Source: SMWD01 sp051008895 (GTDB lineage: Bacteria > Pseudomonadota > Gammaproteobacteria > Steroidobacterales > GCA-2729495). From it: 16,034 nucleotides of DNA. Below are positions 1-7,798 of this stretch, piece after piece (the stretch's first letter is position 1; every line of letters starts with the position of its first letter). The DNA is taken from assembly GCA_051008895.1 (NCBI GenBank), contig JBPCXI010000270.1:1-16034 (forward strand), written 5' to 3'. The position numbers were made by a program, and so were the translations under genes. The notes beneath the pieces are model-generated. The model did no database searches. It was not told where the DNA came from and saw only the letters and a list, made by a program, of their open reading frames with translations.

Positions 1-2078
1 CTGACCGCGGCGAGCAATCCGCCCGAGGTCTGCGGATCGAGCAATGCGCGCAGGCGCGCGTCGTCAAACACGCCAGTATCAATCTCGCCGAGTACGCGCT
101 CGTTCGCCGCGTGCAGAGAGCTCGCGATGCCGCTCGCGATCAACTCGTCGGTTCCCGGCAACAGCTTGACCCGATTCGCGTACAACTCGATGCACAGCCT
201 CGCGGCGCGCGACATCTCAACGGCATGACCCAGGAGCCCGCAACCCGCCACGTCGGTGCATGCACGCACGCCGGATTCGCGAAAGATCCTGACGGCATGC
301 TTGTTCGAACGCTGCATCGAGTCGAGCGCCCCGAGCAACCAGTCGCCGCGACACATCGCGCGCATATTCGCCGCCAGCAACACGCCGGTGCCGATCGGCT
401 TCGTCAATATCAGCGCATCGTCCAGCGATAGTCGGTTCTTGTTCCACGCTTCGCCGTCATCAACCGTGCCACTGACGGCGAAACCGACCGACAATTCCGC
501 TCCTTCGCCGCTATGACCGCCGACGAGCATCGTGCCGGACTCATCGAACGCGCGCCGCGCGCCGGACATCGCCTGATACAGATCCTCCTCCATCAGCGGC
601 TCTGCGGCGTGCGCAACCGTTACCCAGGCCAGCGCCGTGCGCGGCAGACCGCCCATCGCATAGACGTCGTTCAATGCATGCTCGGCGGCGATACGGCCGA
701 CGGCGTGAGGGTCCTCGACCATTGCGCGAAAACCGTCGATGCTCTGGATTTCGAGCGCATTGGCAACCGGTCGCAACACCGCGCCGTCGTCGTTCTTTTT
801 GCCGCTACCGATTCTCGACAACACGCGCGCGAGCACATCATCGGGCAATCTGGCGGCGGCGCCGCCACAGCGGCGCTCTGCAACGCGCGTTGCGGGCGAC
901 GTCATCACCAGCCGAACACCGGACGTTTCAGGTTCGCGGTCGACGGCGAACCTGGCCATGAAACGGCGATCGATCAGATCCTTCCAGTGCCATACCCATT
1001 TGCCCTGAGCGGCGAAATCACCGCGCGATGCGATAGCGTATTTGCCGCCGGTCGATATCAGCGACAGAACCGCTATTTGCGGCTTGAACGTTTTCAATTC
1101 CTTACCGGCAGATGCGCGCCGCAGGTTTGCGACCAGCACCTGACCGTGCCGAACCGCGAAAACGCCGGCTTTCGGCCGCGGAAAATGCTCCACGGTCGCG
1201 ACGTCGCCCGCGGCGAACACATCCGGATGCGACACACTGCGCAGCGCCGTATTCACGAGGACGAATCCGCCGTCCGTGACCTCCAGACCGGCGGCGGCCG
1301 GCCACGCGGGTGGTCCGGCATGCGTGACCCATAGCACTTCATCGACTGCAATCGAACCGTCGACGTCGGTTTCCAGCGCTCCTTCGCGCGCCGCGGTAAC
1401 GCGCGCCGACAGGTGCACGTCGAGGCCGCGGTCGCTGAGTAATTTGCGCATCCGATCGCGCACGCCGCCGTTGTGGCCGAGCAGCAGCCGATCGGCCGAC
1501 GAGATCACGAGAATCTCGACGTTGTCGATCTTCTCGACGACGGCGAGCCGGTGTCGAATCGCAAGCGCGAGCTCAACGCCGCCGGCTCCGCTGCCGACGA
1601 TCGCAAGCCGGAAGCGGCGCGTACCAAGCCCGCGCAGTCGCTCGAGCAGCTCATGCCATTGCGGGAGAAAGCGGCTGATCGGCTTGACGGAAATGCCGAA
1701 GCGATTCGCGTCGACAATCTGGTCGAGTGACGGCGTCGCTCCGGTATTTATCGACAGCAGGTCGAACCGCTGCGGCGGGCGATCCGCCGCGATCACCGCG
1801 CGCGCTTCGAGATCGACCGATTCGATACGCCCGGCGACGAGGCGGGCCCCGGCGGCCGCTGCAAGCGGCGCCAGATCGATGTGCAAATCCGACCACTCGT
1901 AGTGTCCGGCGACGTACCCCGGCAGCATCCCGGAGTATGGGATCTGGATATCCCGGCTGATCACGGTCGCGCGGACCCCCGGCAACGGCTTTGCCGCAAG
2001 GCTCCTGAGAACCTGCACGTGCGCGTGGCCGCCGCCTGCGAGCACGAGATCGCTCGTTTTCCGGTCCGCCGTCGACAC
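1..2078 (-). CDS. FAD/NAD(P)H oxidoreductase fused to a SelD-like (selenophosphate synthetase) domain, catalytic Cys/Lys replaced; 3' end off the window
   Basis: An uninterrupted minus-strand frame of 692 codons runs off the left edge. The N-terminal half is an NDH-2-like flavoprotein: LVLAGGGHAHVQVL (about residues 11-24) is its FAD-binding glycine motif, and IPYSGMLPGYVAGHY and FAAGDVATV follow. From about residue 392 the protein is SelD-like. DD430-431, D448 (SIDGF), NDVYAMGG, GGHS, D609 (TDVAGCGLLGH) and DPQTSGG (from 681) match the Mg-ATP site of SelD. Canonical fusions of this type read CGGCxAK where E. coli has C17 and K20. Here residues 404-410 read CGGAAAR, so the catalytic Cys/Sec is Ala407 and the Lys is Arg410. 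The start is GTG at 2078 with a GGGGGGAG ribosome site five bases upstream and an in-frame stop further up. Probably only a few tens of residues are missing. Family assignment is firm; selenophosphate synthesis by this copy is doubtful. Confidence 0.88.
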   Translation of the reverse strand, partial: MSTADRKTSDLVLAGGGHAHVQVLRSLAAKPLPGVRATVISRDIQIPYSGMLPGYVAGHYEWSDLHIDLAPLAAAAGARLVAGRIESVDLEARAVIAADRPPQRFDLLSINTGATPSLDQIVDANRFGISVKPISRFLPQWHELLERLRGLGTRRFRLAIVGSGAGGVELALAIRHRLAVVEKIDNVEILVISSADRLLLGHNGGVRDRMRKLLSDRGLDVHLSARVTAAREGALETDVDGSIAVDEVLWVTHAGPPAWPAAAGLEVTDGGFVLVNTALRSVSHPDVFAAGDVATVEHFPRPKAGVFAVRHGQVLVANLRRASAGKELKTFKPQIAVLSLISTGGKYAIASRGDFAAQGKWVWHWKDLIDRRFMARFAVDREPETSGVRLVMTSPATRVAERRCGGAAARLPDDVLARVLSRIGSGKKNDDGAVLRPVANALEIQSIDGFRAMVEDPHAVGRIAAEHALNDVYAMGGLPRTALAWVTVAHAAEPLMEEDLYQAMSGARRAFDESGTMLVGGHSGEGAELSVGFAVSGTVDDGEAWNKNRLSLDDALILTKPIGTGVLLAANMRAMCRGDWLLGALDSMQRSNKHAVRIFRESGVRACTDVAGCGLLGHAVEMSRAARLCIELYANRVKLLPGTDELIASGIASSLHAANERVLGEIDTGVFDDARLRALLDPQTSGGLLAAV

Positions 2079-2237
2079 GCTCTCCCCCCTGACCCGGCCG
2101 GGCACAGCTTAGCGCATGGGCCCGGGCACGAAAACAAGCCGGCCCGGGCAGATCCAAACGTCCGCCCGCCCCGTAATGAGGATAGACCCCGCACAAACGG
2201 GGCGACGGGTCGCACGAGCAGCGAGAGGACGGGGAGC
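2079..2237. promoter_or_regulatory. Divergent promoter region with two spaced GCCCGGGC palindromes
   Basis: These 159 bases separate the divergent SelD-like fusion and alpha/beta hydrolase genes and must hold both promoters. The 10-mer GGCCCGGGCA occurs at 2119-2128 and again at 2141-2150, 22 bases apart, about two helical turns. Each copy contains the perfect palindrome GCCCGGGC. A small hairpin, CCCCG(2187-2191)/CGGGG(2198-2202), lies nearer the hydrolase. No convincing -35/-10 pair was found. An operator role for the palindromes is inferred from spacing and position only. Confidence 0.35.
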
Positions 2238-3284
2238 ATGAAAGCATTCAGACAGGCTGAACTCGACGGCGCCATGCCGCCTGGCGTCGACGCCGACGGG
2301 TCAGCCAACGCCGAATCCAAGCACTCGAAAATGTACAAAACGGCCGAGGGGCGCAAAGCAATCCTCGACTGGTATGACGACGTCGTCGCGAAGATCGACA
2401 CGGACCTCGCGTCGGAATACGTCGAAACTCGCTTCGGTTCGACGCATATGCTGGTCGCCGGGCCCGTCGACGGCACTCCACTGTTTCTGGTTCCCGGAAT
2501 CGCCGGGTGCGCGCCGCTCTGGCGACGGCAGTTGCCCGAATTCGCCAAGCATTTCCGCGTTTACGCGCTCGACATCGTCGGCCAGCCGGGCAAGAGCGAC
2601 CCGGTCACGCCGTCATTCCTCGGCAACGACTTTTCGACGTGGATGGTGGATGTACTCGATGGCCTCGGCATCGACAAGGCGCACTTCGCGGGCACCAGTG
2701 TCGGCGGGTGGATGGTCCTGAAACTCGGTATTCATGCGCCGGAGCGCATCGAGAAAATCGTCATGCTGAGCCCGACCGGGGTGTCGCGAGCGAAACTGCC
2801 GATCAAGATCTGGGTTACGAAGTTTCTCAACAAACGCAAAGACGCGAACGCACTGCAGGACGATCTAACGGCGAAGTCGGTCACCAATCGCTCGCCGGGC
2901 CGTTCGTTCGGCACGTTCGACCGGCAACTCGCGAAGCTGATGGCGCTCTGCACGCGTCACTATCGCGTGGACCGCTCGATGGGCATTTACGACGAGCGAA
3001 CCAGGAAGGTCGATTTCTTCAAGGGCATGCAGGTGCTGCGCAAGTTCTTCTTGTCCGAGCCGAAGAAAGTGCTGCGGCAGTTCAATGTTCCGGCGCTACT
3101 CGTGTTCGGCGAACACGAAATGCTCTACGACCCAAACAAGGTGTCGAAACGCGCGAGAAAGATCATGCCCGAGCTCAATACCGACATAATCGAAGGCGCG
3201 GGGCACGCCGCGATCTACGACAAACCGAAAGAGGTGAACGCAGTCGTCGTTAACTATCTCCTCACAGGAGCGGTGCGCGGCTGA
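2238..3284 (+). CDS. Alpha/beta-fold hydrolase (esterase-like)
   Basis: A 348-residue protein with the alpha/beta-hydrolase layout. The strand-loop PLFLVPGIAG (81-90) carries the oxyanion region. The nucleophile elbow GTSVGG places Ser154. GEHEML (291-296) supplies the acidic residue, apparently Glu294 rather than the commoner Asp. GAGHAAIYDKP gives His323. A helical lid-like insert (about 190-280) is rich in Lys and Arg. No signal peptide is visible, so it is probably cytoplasmic. The frame stays open upstream, but ATG 2238 has a GGACGGGGAG ribosome site, and earlier starts would overlap the divergent promoter region and fusion gene, so I prefer it. The substrate cannot be told from sequence; carboxylesterase-like is the safest description. 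It stands alone, 64 bases before the HupE gene. Confidence 0.85.
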   Translation: MKAFRQAELDGAMPPGVDADGSANAESKHSKMYKTAEGRKAILDWYDDVVAKIDTDLASEYVETRFGSTHMLVAGPVDGTPLFLVPGIAGCAPLWRRQLPEFAKHFRVYALDIVGQPGKSDPVTPSFLGNDFSTWMVDVLDGLGIDKAHFAGTSVGGWMVLKLGIHAPERIEKIVMLSPTGVSRAKLPIKIWVTKFLNKRKDANALQDDLTAKSVTNRSPGRSFGTFDRQLAKLMALCTRHYRVDRSMGIYDERTRKVDFFKGMQVLRKFFLSEPKKVLRQFNVPALLVFGEHEMLYDPNKVSKRARKIMPELNTDIIEGAGHAAIYDKPKEVNAVVVNYLLTGAVRG

Positions 3285-3348
3285 TCGGCCCGAGCATTTA
3301 TCTGCCAATAGATTCTTCAATCATTGATTTAACCGGGAAAGGGAAATC
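3285..3348 (+). promoter_or_regulatory. AT-rich leader upstream of hupE-like gene with short palindrome
   Basis: This 64-base gap is distinctly more AT-rich than its surroundings. It holds the 11-base palindrome AATCATTGATT (3319-3329) and a strong ribosome site, GGGAAAGGGAAATC, just before ATG 3349. The composition suggests a promoter for the two membrane-protein genes, but I cannot point to a clear -35/-10 pair. The palindrome could be a regulator half-site pair or chance. Confidence 0.3.
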
Positions 3349-3951
3349 ATGAACAACTCAAGCAACATCAAACAACCGCTGTTCTTCGCGGCTCTAATTT
3401 TGCTGATGCCGTCGTCGCTGCTCGCGCACGAGGGCGCCAGCCTGCCTTACGGTTCGTTTATCGGCGGACTGTCGCACCCGGTACTCGGCCTGGATCATTT
3501 TCTCGCGATGGTCAGCGTCGGCATCCTCAGTGCGCAGATCGGCGGACGTGCCATCTGGACCGTGCCGGCTACGTTCGTCGCGGTAATGGCCTTCGGCGGC
3601 CTGCTCGGCTATGTCGACGTCGGTCTGACCGCGATCGAAGCCGGTATTGCGGTCTCCGTCCTGGCACTCGGCATCGCGATCGCGGCGGACCGCAAGCTGC
3701 CGATCTCTCTTGCGATGACGGCAGTAGGTTTCTTCGCCATTTTCCACGGTTACGCGCACGGCGCGGAAATGCCCACCGTCGCCAACTCCGTCACCTACGC
3801 AGCGGGCTTCCTGACCGGCACCGCGGCATTGCATCTGTTCGGCGTGCTGCTCGGCGACATCGCGCGCCGCAACGTCAACGGCAACGTGGTTCTGCGCCTG
3901 TCCGGCGGCGCGATCGCGGCAACCGGCGCTTTCTTCCTGATCGGCGCCTAG
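3349..3951 (+). CDS. HupE/UreJ family membrane protein (probable Ni/Co transporter)
   Basis: A 200-residue, mostly hydrophobic protein. It has an N-terminal signal-like segment (about 9-26) ending in AHEG, then about six membrane helices. Family signatures are clear: HPVLGLDHFLAM (43-54) and FHGYAHGAE (132-140), with His27, His43, Asp49, His50, His133 and His137 as likely metal ligands. HupE/UreJ proteins are low-capacity nickel or cobalt importers, often found with hydrogenase or urease genes. Neither is present here, so the metal and client enzyme are unknown. The start is supported by a good ribosome site. The gene is followed after 24 bases by a DUF6512-like membrane protein, probably in the same transcript. 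Confidence 0.88.
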   Translation: MNNSSNIKQPLFFAALILLMPSSLLAHEGASLPYGSFIGGLSHPVLGLDHFLAMVSVGILSAQIGGRAIWTVPATFVAVMAFGGLLGYVDVGLTAIEAGIAVSVLALGIAIAADRKLPISLAMTAVGFFAIFHGYAHGAEMPTVANSVTYAAGFLTGTAALHLFGVLLGDIARRNVNGNVVLRLSGGAIAATGAFFLIGA

Positions 3952-3975
3952 ACGCGAATGAACCGGAGGCGAATG

Positions 3976-4665
3976 ATGAAGCGCAAGACCAAACTACTGC
4001 TCTGGGAGATCGGCTGCATATTCTGGATCGCTTTCGCCGGCGCCCTGCTCCATTTCGCGTTCGAGCTCAGCGAATACTGGAAGCCGATGGCGCTGATCGC
4101 GGCGGTCAATGAGAGCGTCTGGGAACATCTGAAGATGTACTTCTGGCCGGGTCTCGCTTTCGCGCTCGTGCAGTACACCTACGCGCGCGAGTATGCGAAC
4201 AACTACTGGCTCGGCAAGGTCGCGGCGCTGATCATCACGCCGGTGCTGATCATCATCTGCTACGAGGCCTACATCGGCTACGCGGACGCGGCTGGAGTGA
4301 AACCGTCGCTAGCCGCAATGCTAGGCATCATGTTCGCCGGCATCATCATCGGCCAGATGACGAGCTACATGATTCTCGCGGCCGACCCGATGAGCGGGAA
4401 GGTGCGTCGCCTCGCGCCGATCGGCTATGCGGCGATCGTCGGCAGCTTCTCCCTGTTCACGTTCTTCCCGCCGCAGGTGGCGCTGTTCGAGAACTACGCG
4501 TGCTACACCTACACCGGTGAGTACGGAATTCTGGACGACTACGAGCCCTATCGGATCTTCGCCCGCGTCGACGAGAACGGCGACATGGAAGAAGGGCTCG
4601 GGATGAACTATTGCGCATCAATAAAGGCCGACGCGATCAAGAAGCTGGCCCGACAGGCCGGCTGA
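3976..4665 (+). CDS. DUF6512-like multi-pass membrane protein
   Basis: A 229-residue membrane protein with about five or six hydrophobic segments: 8-28, 36-45 leading into a polar loop, 54-68, 80-100, 112-135 and 147-165. The loop NESVWEHLK (45-53) and the post-membrane FFPPQVALFENY...GEYGI region resemble DUF6512 proteins as I remember them. No biochemical role is established for that group. The short C-terminal tail (about 165-229) is polar and acidic. The frame opens at ATG 3958, but GGAGG (3965-3969) lies six bases before ATG 3976, which I take as the start. It is probably co-transcribed with the HupE-like gene, and an intrinsic terminator follows. A link to metal handling is inferred from the neighbour only. 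Confidence 0.72.
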   Translation: MKRKTKLLLWEIGCIFWIAFAGALLHFAFELSEYWKPMALIAAVNESVWEHLKMYFWPGLAFALVQYTYAREYANNYWLGKVAALIITPVLIIICYEAYIGYADAAGVKPSLAAMLGIMFAGIIIGQMTSYMILAADPMSGKVRRLAPIGYAAIVGSFSLFTFFPPQVALFENYACYTYTGEYGILDDYEPYRIFARVDENGDMEEGLGMNYCASIKADAIKKLARQAG

Positions 4666-4735
4666 TATATCCGTCGCAATCGAGTTCAGCCGGGCGGTAT
4701 CCTCCCTTTCCCCATCGCGCCGTCCGGTCTGGGTA

Positions 4736-4763
4736 GAACCCCGCTTATGGCGGGGTTCTTTTT
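4736..4763 (+). terminator. Rho-independent terminator of the hupE-like/DUF6512 unit
   Basis: A perfect 9-bp stem, GAACCCCGC (4736-4744) with GCGGGGTTC (4750-4758), closes a five-base TTATG loop and is followed directly by TTTTT (4759-4763). It lies 70 bases after the DUF6512-like stop. Read on the minus strand the hairpin has no U-tract, so it should work for the plus strand only and not for the convergent dehydrogenase gene. Confidence 0.92.
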
Positions 4764-4778
4764 ATCGGGCGACCCGAT

Positions 4779-5798
4779 TCAAATGGCGGTCCGAACCCCG
4801 GTGAGCTCTTCGGAAACGGCCCACAACTCCGCCGCCATCTCCAGGTTCTCCATATTCGGATCCGGGACCACCGGGTTGCAGTCGGCAAAGTAATAGCCGC
4901 TGAGGCCAGCGACCTCCGGGCTGGCAGCGACGTAGGTCTGCGTGGCCGCGCCGGCCTCCGTCGACTTCATGAAGACCCAGCCGAGCAGGCCGGCGAAGAC
5001 CTTCTGCCAATCCTTCATATGCCGCCCGAGATTCGTATTGATGATGCCGGGGTGCAATGAGTTCGACGTAGTGTTCGTGCCCTCGAAGCGACGGGCGAGT
5101 TCGAGCGAGTAGAGTCCGTTCGCGAGTTTCGACTGCCCGTACATTTCGTTCGCGTTGTACTCGCCCTCGCCCGCAAGGTTGTCGAACTGGATGCCGGACT
5201 CGGGGGCAAACTTGTGTCCGAGGCTGGAGAGCACGACGACTCGCCCCTGCTCCGCCGCCTTGACCTGCTCGATCAACGGATTCGCGAACGCGAAATGGCC
5301 GAAGTGATTGACCCAAAGGTGACGCTCGATGCCGTTCACCTGCTGGCGCTCCGGCAGCGCCATGATGCCCGCATTCAGGATCAGCATGTCGATCGGCACA
5401 TCCATATCGATGATCTGGCGGCCGGACGCTGCGCATGACTCGAGATCCGTCAGCTCCAGCACGGCCGGCGTCGCCTTGCCTTCGATGCTCGCACATGCCG
5501 TTTCCGCTTTCTCCAGCGTGCGGCCGGTGCCAATGACGTGCGCTCCGCGCATCGCGAGTACGCGCATCGTCTCGTAGCCCAGGCCGGAATTTGCCCCGGT
5601 CACGACGGCGGTCTTGCCGGTCAGATCCAGGCCTGCGGTGACCTCCTCGGCGGTCGAGTCGCGACCGAACGGCCCGAGCGGGACGCCGGGCGGATGCTCC
5701 ATGTCGCCTTCGATGCTGCAGGCGGGGACCGCGGACGCGGCGGCGATTGTGGTTGCGCCCTGTATAAAACGGCGCCTGCTGAATTCTTTTCCGTGCAT
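4779..5798 (-). CDS. Short-chain dehydrogenase/reductase with Tat (possibly lipoprotein) signal
   Basis: A 339-residue SDR. The N-terminus reads MHGKEFSRRRFIQG, a good twin-arginine motif (S7-R8-R9-x-F11). A short hydrophobic stretch and VPAC with Cys27 follow, which could be a lipobox. The SDR core starts near residue 58: TGANSGLG (67-74) binds the dinucleotide, NAG is at 142-144, Ser191/Ser192 is the catalytic serine candidate, and Y220-x3-K224 is the catalytic pair. The overall pattern resembles retinol-dehydrogenase/WWOX-like SDRs. Active-site residues all look intact. Export of a cofactor-dependent SDR by Tat after cytoplasmic folding is plausible but unusual. It is divergent from uup with only 38 bases between starts. 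The substrate is unknown. Confidence 0.88.
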   Translation of the reverse strand: MHGKEFSRRRFIQGATTIAAASAVPACSIEGDMEHPPGVPLGPFGRDSTAEEVTAGLDLTGKTAVVTGANSGLGYETMRVLAMRGAHVIGTGRTLEKAETACASIEGKATPAVLELTDLESCAASGRQIIDMDVPIDMLILNAGIMALPERQQVNGIERHLWVNHFGHFAFANPLIEQVKAAEQGRVVVLSSLGHKFAPESGIQFDNLAGEGEYNANEMYGQSKLANGLYSLELARRFEGTNTTSNSLHPGIINTNLGRHMKDWQKVFAGLLGWVFMKSTEAGAATQTYVAASPEVAGLSGYYFADCNPVVPDPNMENLEMAAELWAVSEELTGVRTAI

Positions 5799-5836
5799 GT
5801 GGCTGGCCCTTGCTGGTCAAAGTAGCATAGTAACCC

Positions 5837-7756
5837 ATGACACTTGTGCGCTTTGACAAGGTGTCGCTGGAATTCGGCGACAACCCCCTGCTGACCGAGA
5901 CCGATCTCGCGATCGAAGGCGACGAGCGCGTGTGCCTGATCGGCCGGAACGGGGCGGGCAAGACGTCGCTGCTGCGCCTGATCACGGGCGAGATCCAGCC
6001 CGACCACGGGGAGGTCGAGCGGCTTTCCGGGCTGCGCGTCAGTCAGCTCGATCAGAACCTGCCGGAGTCGCTCGACAGCACGGTGTCCGAGGTCGTGATG
6101 CACGGCCTCGAGATGGTCCGCGACCTGATCCGTGAGTACGAGACCCGCTCGGCCCGGAATCCGCAGGGTCACGAATTGCGTGAACTGGAAGAACTGCAGC
6201 AGCAGATCGAAAGCGCCGACGGCTGGCACCTCGATCAACGCGTCGACCAGATTCTGACCGAACTGGATCTGCCTCCCGATCGCCGCCTCGCCGAACTCTC
6301 CGGCGGCTGGCGCCGGCGCGTCGCGCTCGCGAAGGCGCTCGTCGGCAAGCCCGACCTGCTGCTGCTCGACGAGCCGACGAACCATCTCGATCTCGTTACG
6401 ATCGAGTGGCTTGAGCACGTCGTGCGCGGCTACCGCGGCAGCGTCGTTTTCGTGACGCACGATCGCGCGTTCATGCAACGCCTCGCGACACGCATCGTCG
6501 AGATTGACCGCGGCAAGCTGCTCAGCTGGCCGGGCGATTATCGAAATTTTCTCCGCCGGAAGGAAAAAGCCCTCGAAGACGAGAGGACGGCGAATCAGCT
6601 GTTCGACAAGAAGCTTGCGGAGGAGGAAGTGTGGATCAGGCAGGGCATCAAGGCCCGCCGGACGCGCAACGAAGGCCGGGTGCGGACGCTGATGGACATG
6701 CGCGACCAGCGCGCCGCACGCATCGACCAGCCGCGCGGCGCGCGGATCACGATCGAGGAAGGGGCCCGCTCGGGCCGCAAGGTCGTGCGCCTCAAGAACG
6801 TCAGTTACAGCTACGACGACAACCCGATGATCGAAAACCTGTCACTCAAGATCGGACGGGGCGACCGGATCGGCCTGATCGGCAATAACGGGGTCGGCAA
6901 GAGCACGCTGCTGAATATTCTGCTCGGCAACATCGAGCCTCAGTCCGGCACCGTGAAACACGGCACGAACCTCGAAACAGGGTACTTCGATCAACTGCGC
7001 CGCGAACTGGAACTCGACAAGTCAGTTGCGGACAACATTGGCGGCGGCCGCGACTATATCCGCATCAACGGCAAAGATCGCCACGTCATCGGCTATCTGA
7101 CCGGATTCCTGTTTAGCGCGAAACGTGCAATGACCCCGGTACGCGCGCTGTCGGGCGGTGAGCGCAACCGCATTATCCTCGCCAAGCTGTTCACCAAACC
7201 GACAAACCTGCTGGTACTCGATGAGCCGACCAACGACCTCGACATCGAGACGCTCGAGGTGCTCGAACAGAAGCTGATCGAATACCAGGGCACGCTGCTC
7301 GTCGTCAGCCACGACCGCGAGTTTCTCGACAACGTCGTTACCAGCATCCTGGTATTCGAGGCGGATAGTCAGATACGTGAGTACGTCGGCGGCTACACCG
7401 ATTGGGCGCGGCGCGGCCGACAGCTCGCAGACATGGAGAACCCGAACGCCGATGGCGGCCGCAAAGGCGCTGCAAACACGTCGACACGACCGCGCAAGGC
7501 GAACAAGTTAAGCTACAAGCAACAGCGCGAACTGGAAGAGTTGCCGGCCCGCATCGAGGCGCTCGAGGCCGAGGTCAGCGGACTACAGGACAAGATCGGC
7601 GGATCTGACTTCTATGCGCAGCCGCACGATGCGGTCCAGTCCGCGCTGAGCGAGCTGGACGAACGCAACGCCGAACTGGAAACGACGGTCGCGCGCTGGA
7701 TGGAGCTCGAAGAACTGGAGGCCGCCCTGCGCAAGGCACGGGAGGACATCCGTTAG
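5837..7756 (+). CDS. uup: ABC-F family ATPase Uup
   Basis: A 639-residue soluble protein with two ABC cassettes and no membrane domain. Cassette 1 has Walker A GRNGAGKT (36-43), signature LSGGW (154-158) and Walker B LLLLDEP (174-180). Cassette 2 has GNNGVGKS (349-356), LSGGE (438-442) and LLVLDEP (458-464). The linker (about 240-300) is charged and helical. The C-terminal 80 residues (KLSYKQQRELEEL onward) form the coiled-coil DNA-binding domain typical of Uup and distinguish it from EttA and YheS. The length is close to E. coli Uup. Uup acts on ribosomes or branched DNA and limits precise excision of transposons. There is no clear ribosome site before ATG; CATAGT (5826-5831) just upstream may mean a very short leader. 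Confidence 0.93.
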   Translation: MTLVRFDKVSLEFGDNPLLTETDLAIEGDERVCLIGRNGAGKTSLLRLITGEIQPDHGEVERLSGLRVSQLDQNLPESLDSTVSEVVMHGLEMVRDLIREYETRSARNPQGHELRELEELQQQIESADGWHLDQRVDQILTELDLPPDRRLAELSGGWRRRVALAKALVGKPDLLLLDEPTNHLDLVTIEWLEHVVRGYRGSVVFVTHDRAFMQRLATRIVEIDRGKLLSWPGDYRNFLRRKEKALEDERTANQLFDKKLAEEEVWIRQGIKARRTRNEGRVRTLMDMRDQRAARIDQPRGARITIEEGARSGRKVVRLKNVSYSYDDNPMIENLSLKIGRGDRIGLIGNNGVGKSTLLNILLGNIEPQSGTVKHGTNLETGYFDQLRRELELDKSVADNIGGGRDYIRINGKDRHVIGYLTGFLFSAKRAMTPVRALSGGERNRIILAKLFTKPTNLLVLDEPTNDLDIETLEVLEQKLIEYQGTLLVVSHDREFLDNVVTSILVFEADSQIREYVGGYTDWARRGRQLADMENPNADGGRKGAANTSTRPRKANKLSYKQQRELEELPARIEALEAEVSGLQDKIGGSDFYAQPHDAVQSALSELDERNAELETTVARWMELEELEAALRKAREDIR

Positions 7757-7798
7757 CCAGGCCGAAATCGACGCCGGGCGCGATAGCAGGAGAAGCAC

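Noticed and set aside
513..1334. Plus-strand 273-codon open frame
   Set aside because: It lies opposite the SelD-like fusion, whose minus frame carries clear family motifs. The plus translation is Arg/His-rich with no recognisable domain.
1881..2237. Upstream extension of the alpha/beta hydrolase
   Set aside because: It would overlap the start of the divergent fusion gene and adds a low-complexity Pro/Arg/His stretch. ATG 2238 has a ribosome site.
1651..2247. Minus-strand 198-codon frame
   Set aside because: It is a shifted frame of the same fusion gene and crosses the divergent promoter. The real protein starts at GTG 2078.
3319..3329. Palindrome AATCATTGATT as an FNR or Anr site
   Set aside because: FNR sites are TTGAT-N4-ATCAA; here the half-sites are in the opposite order and the spacing is wrong.
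4762..5985. Minus-strand 407-codon frame over the SDR
   Set aside because: An Arg/Gly-rich shadow of the true SDR frame (4779-5798), which has a Tat signal and all catalytic motifs.
5621..6478. Minus-strand frame opposite uup
   Set aside because: The plus strand encodes a complete first ABC cassette there; the minus translation has no domain features.
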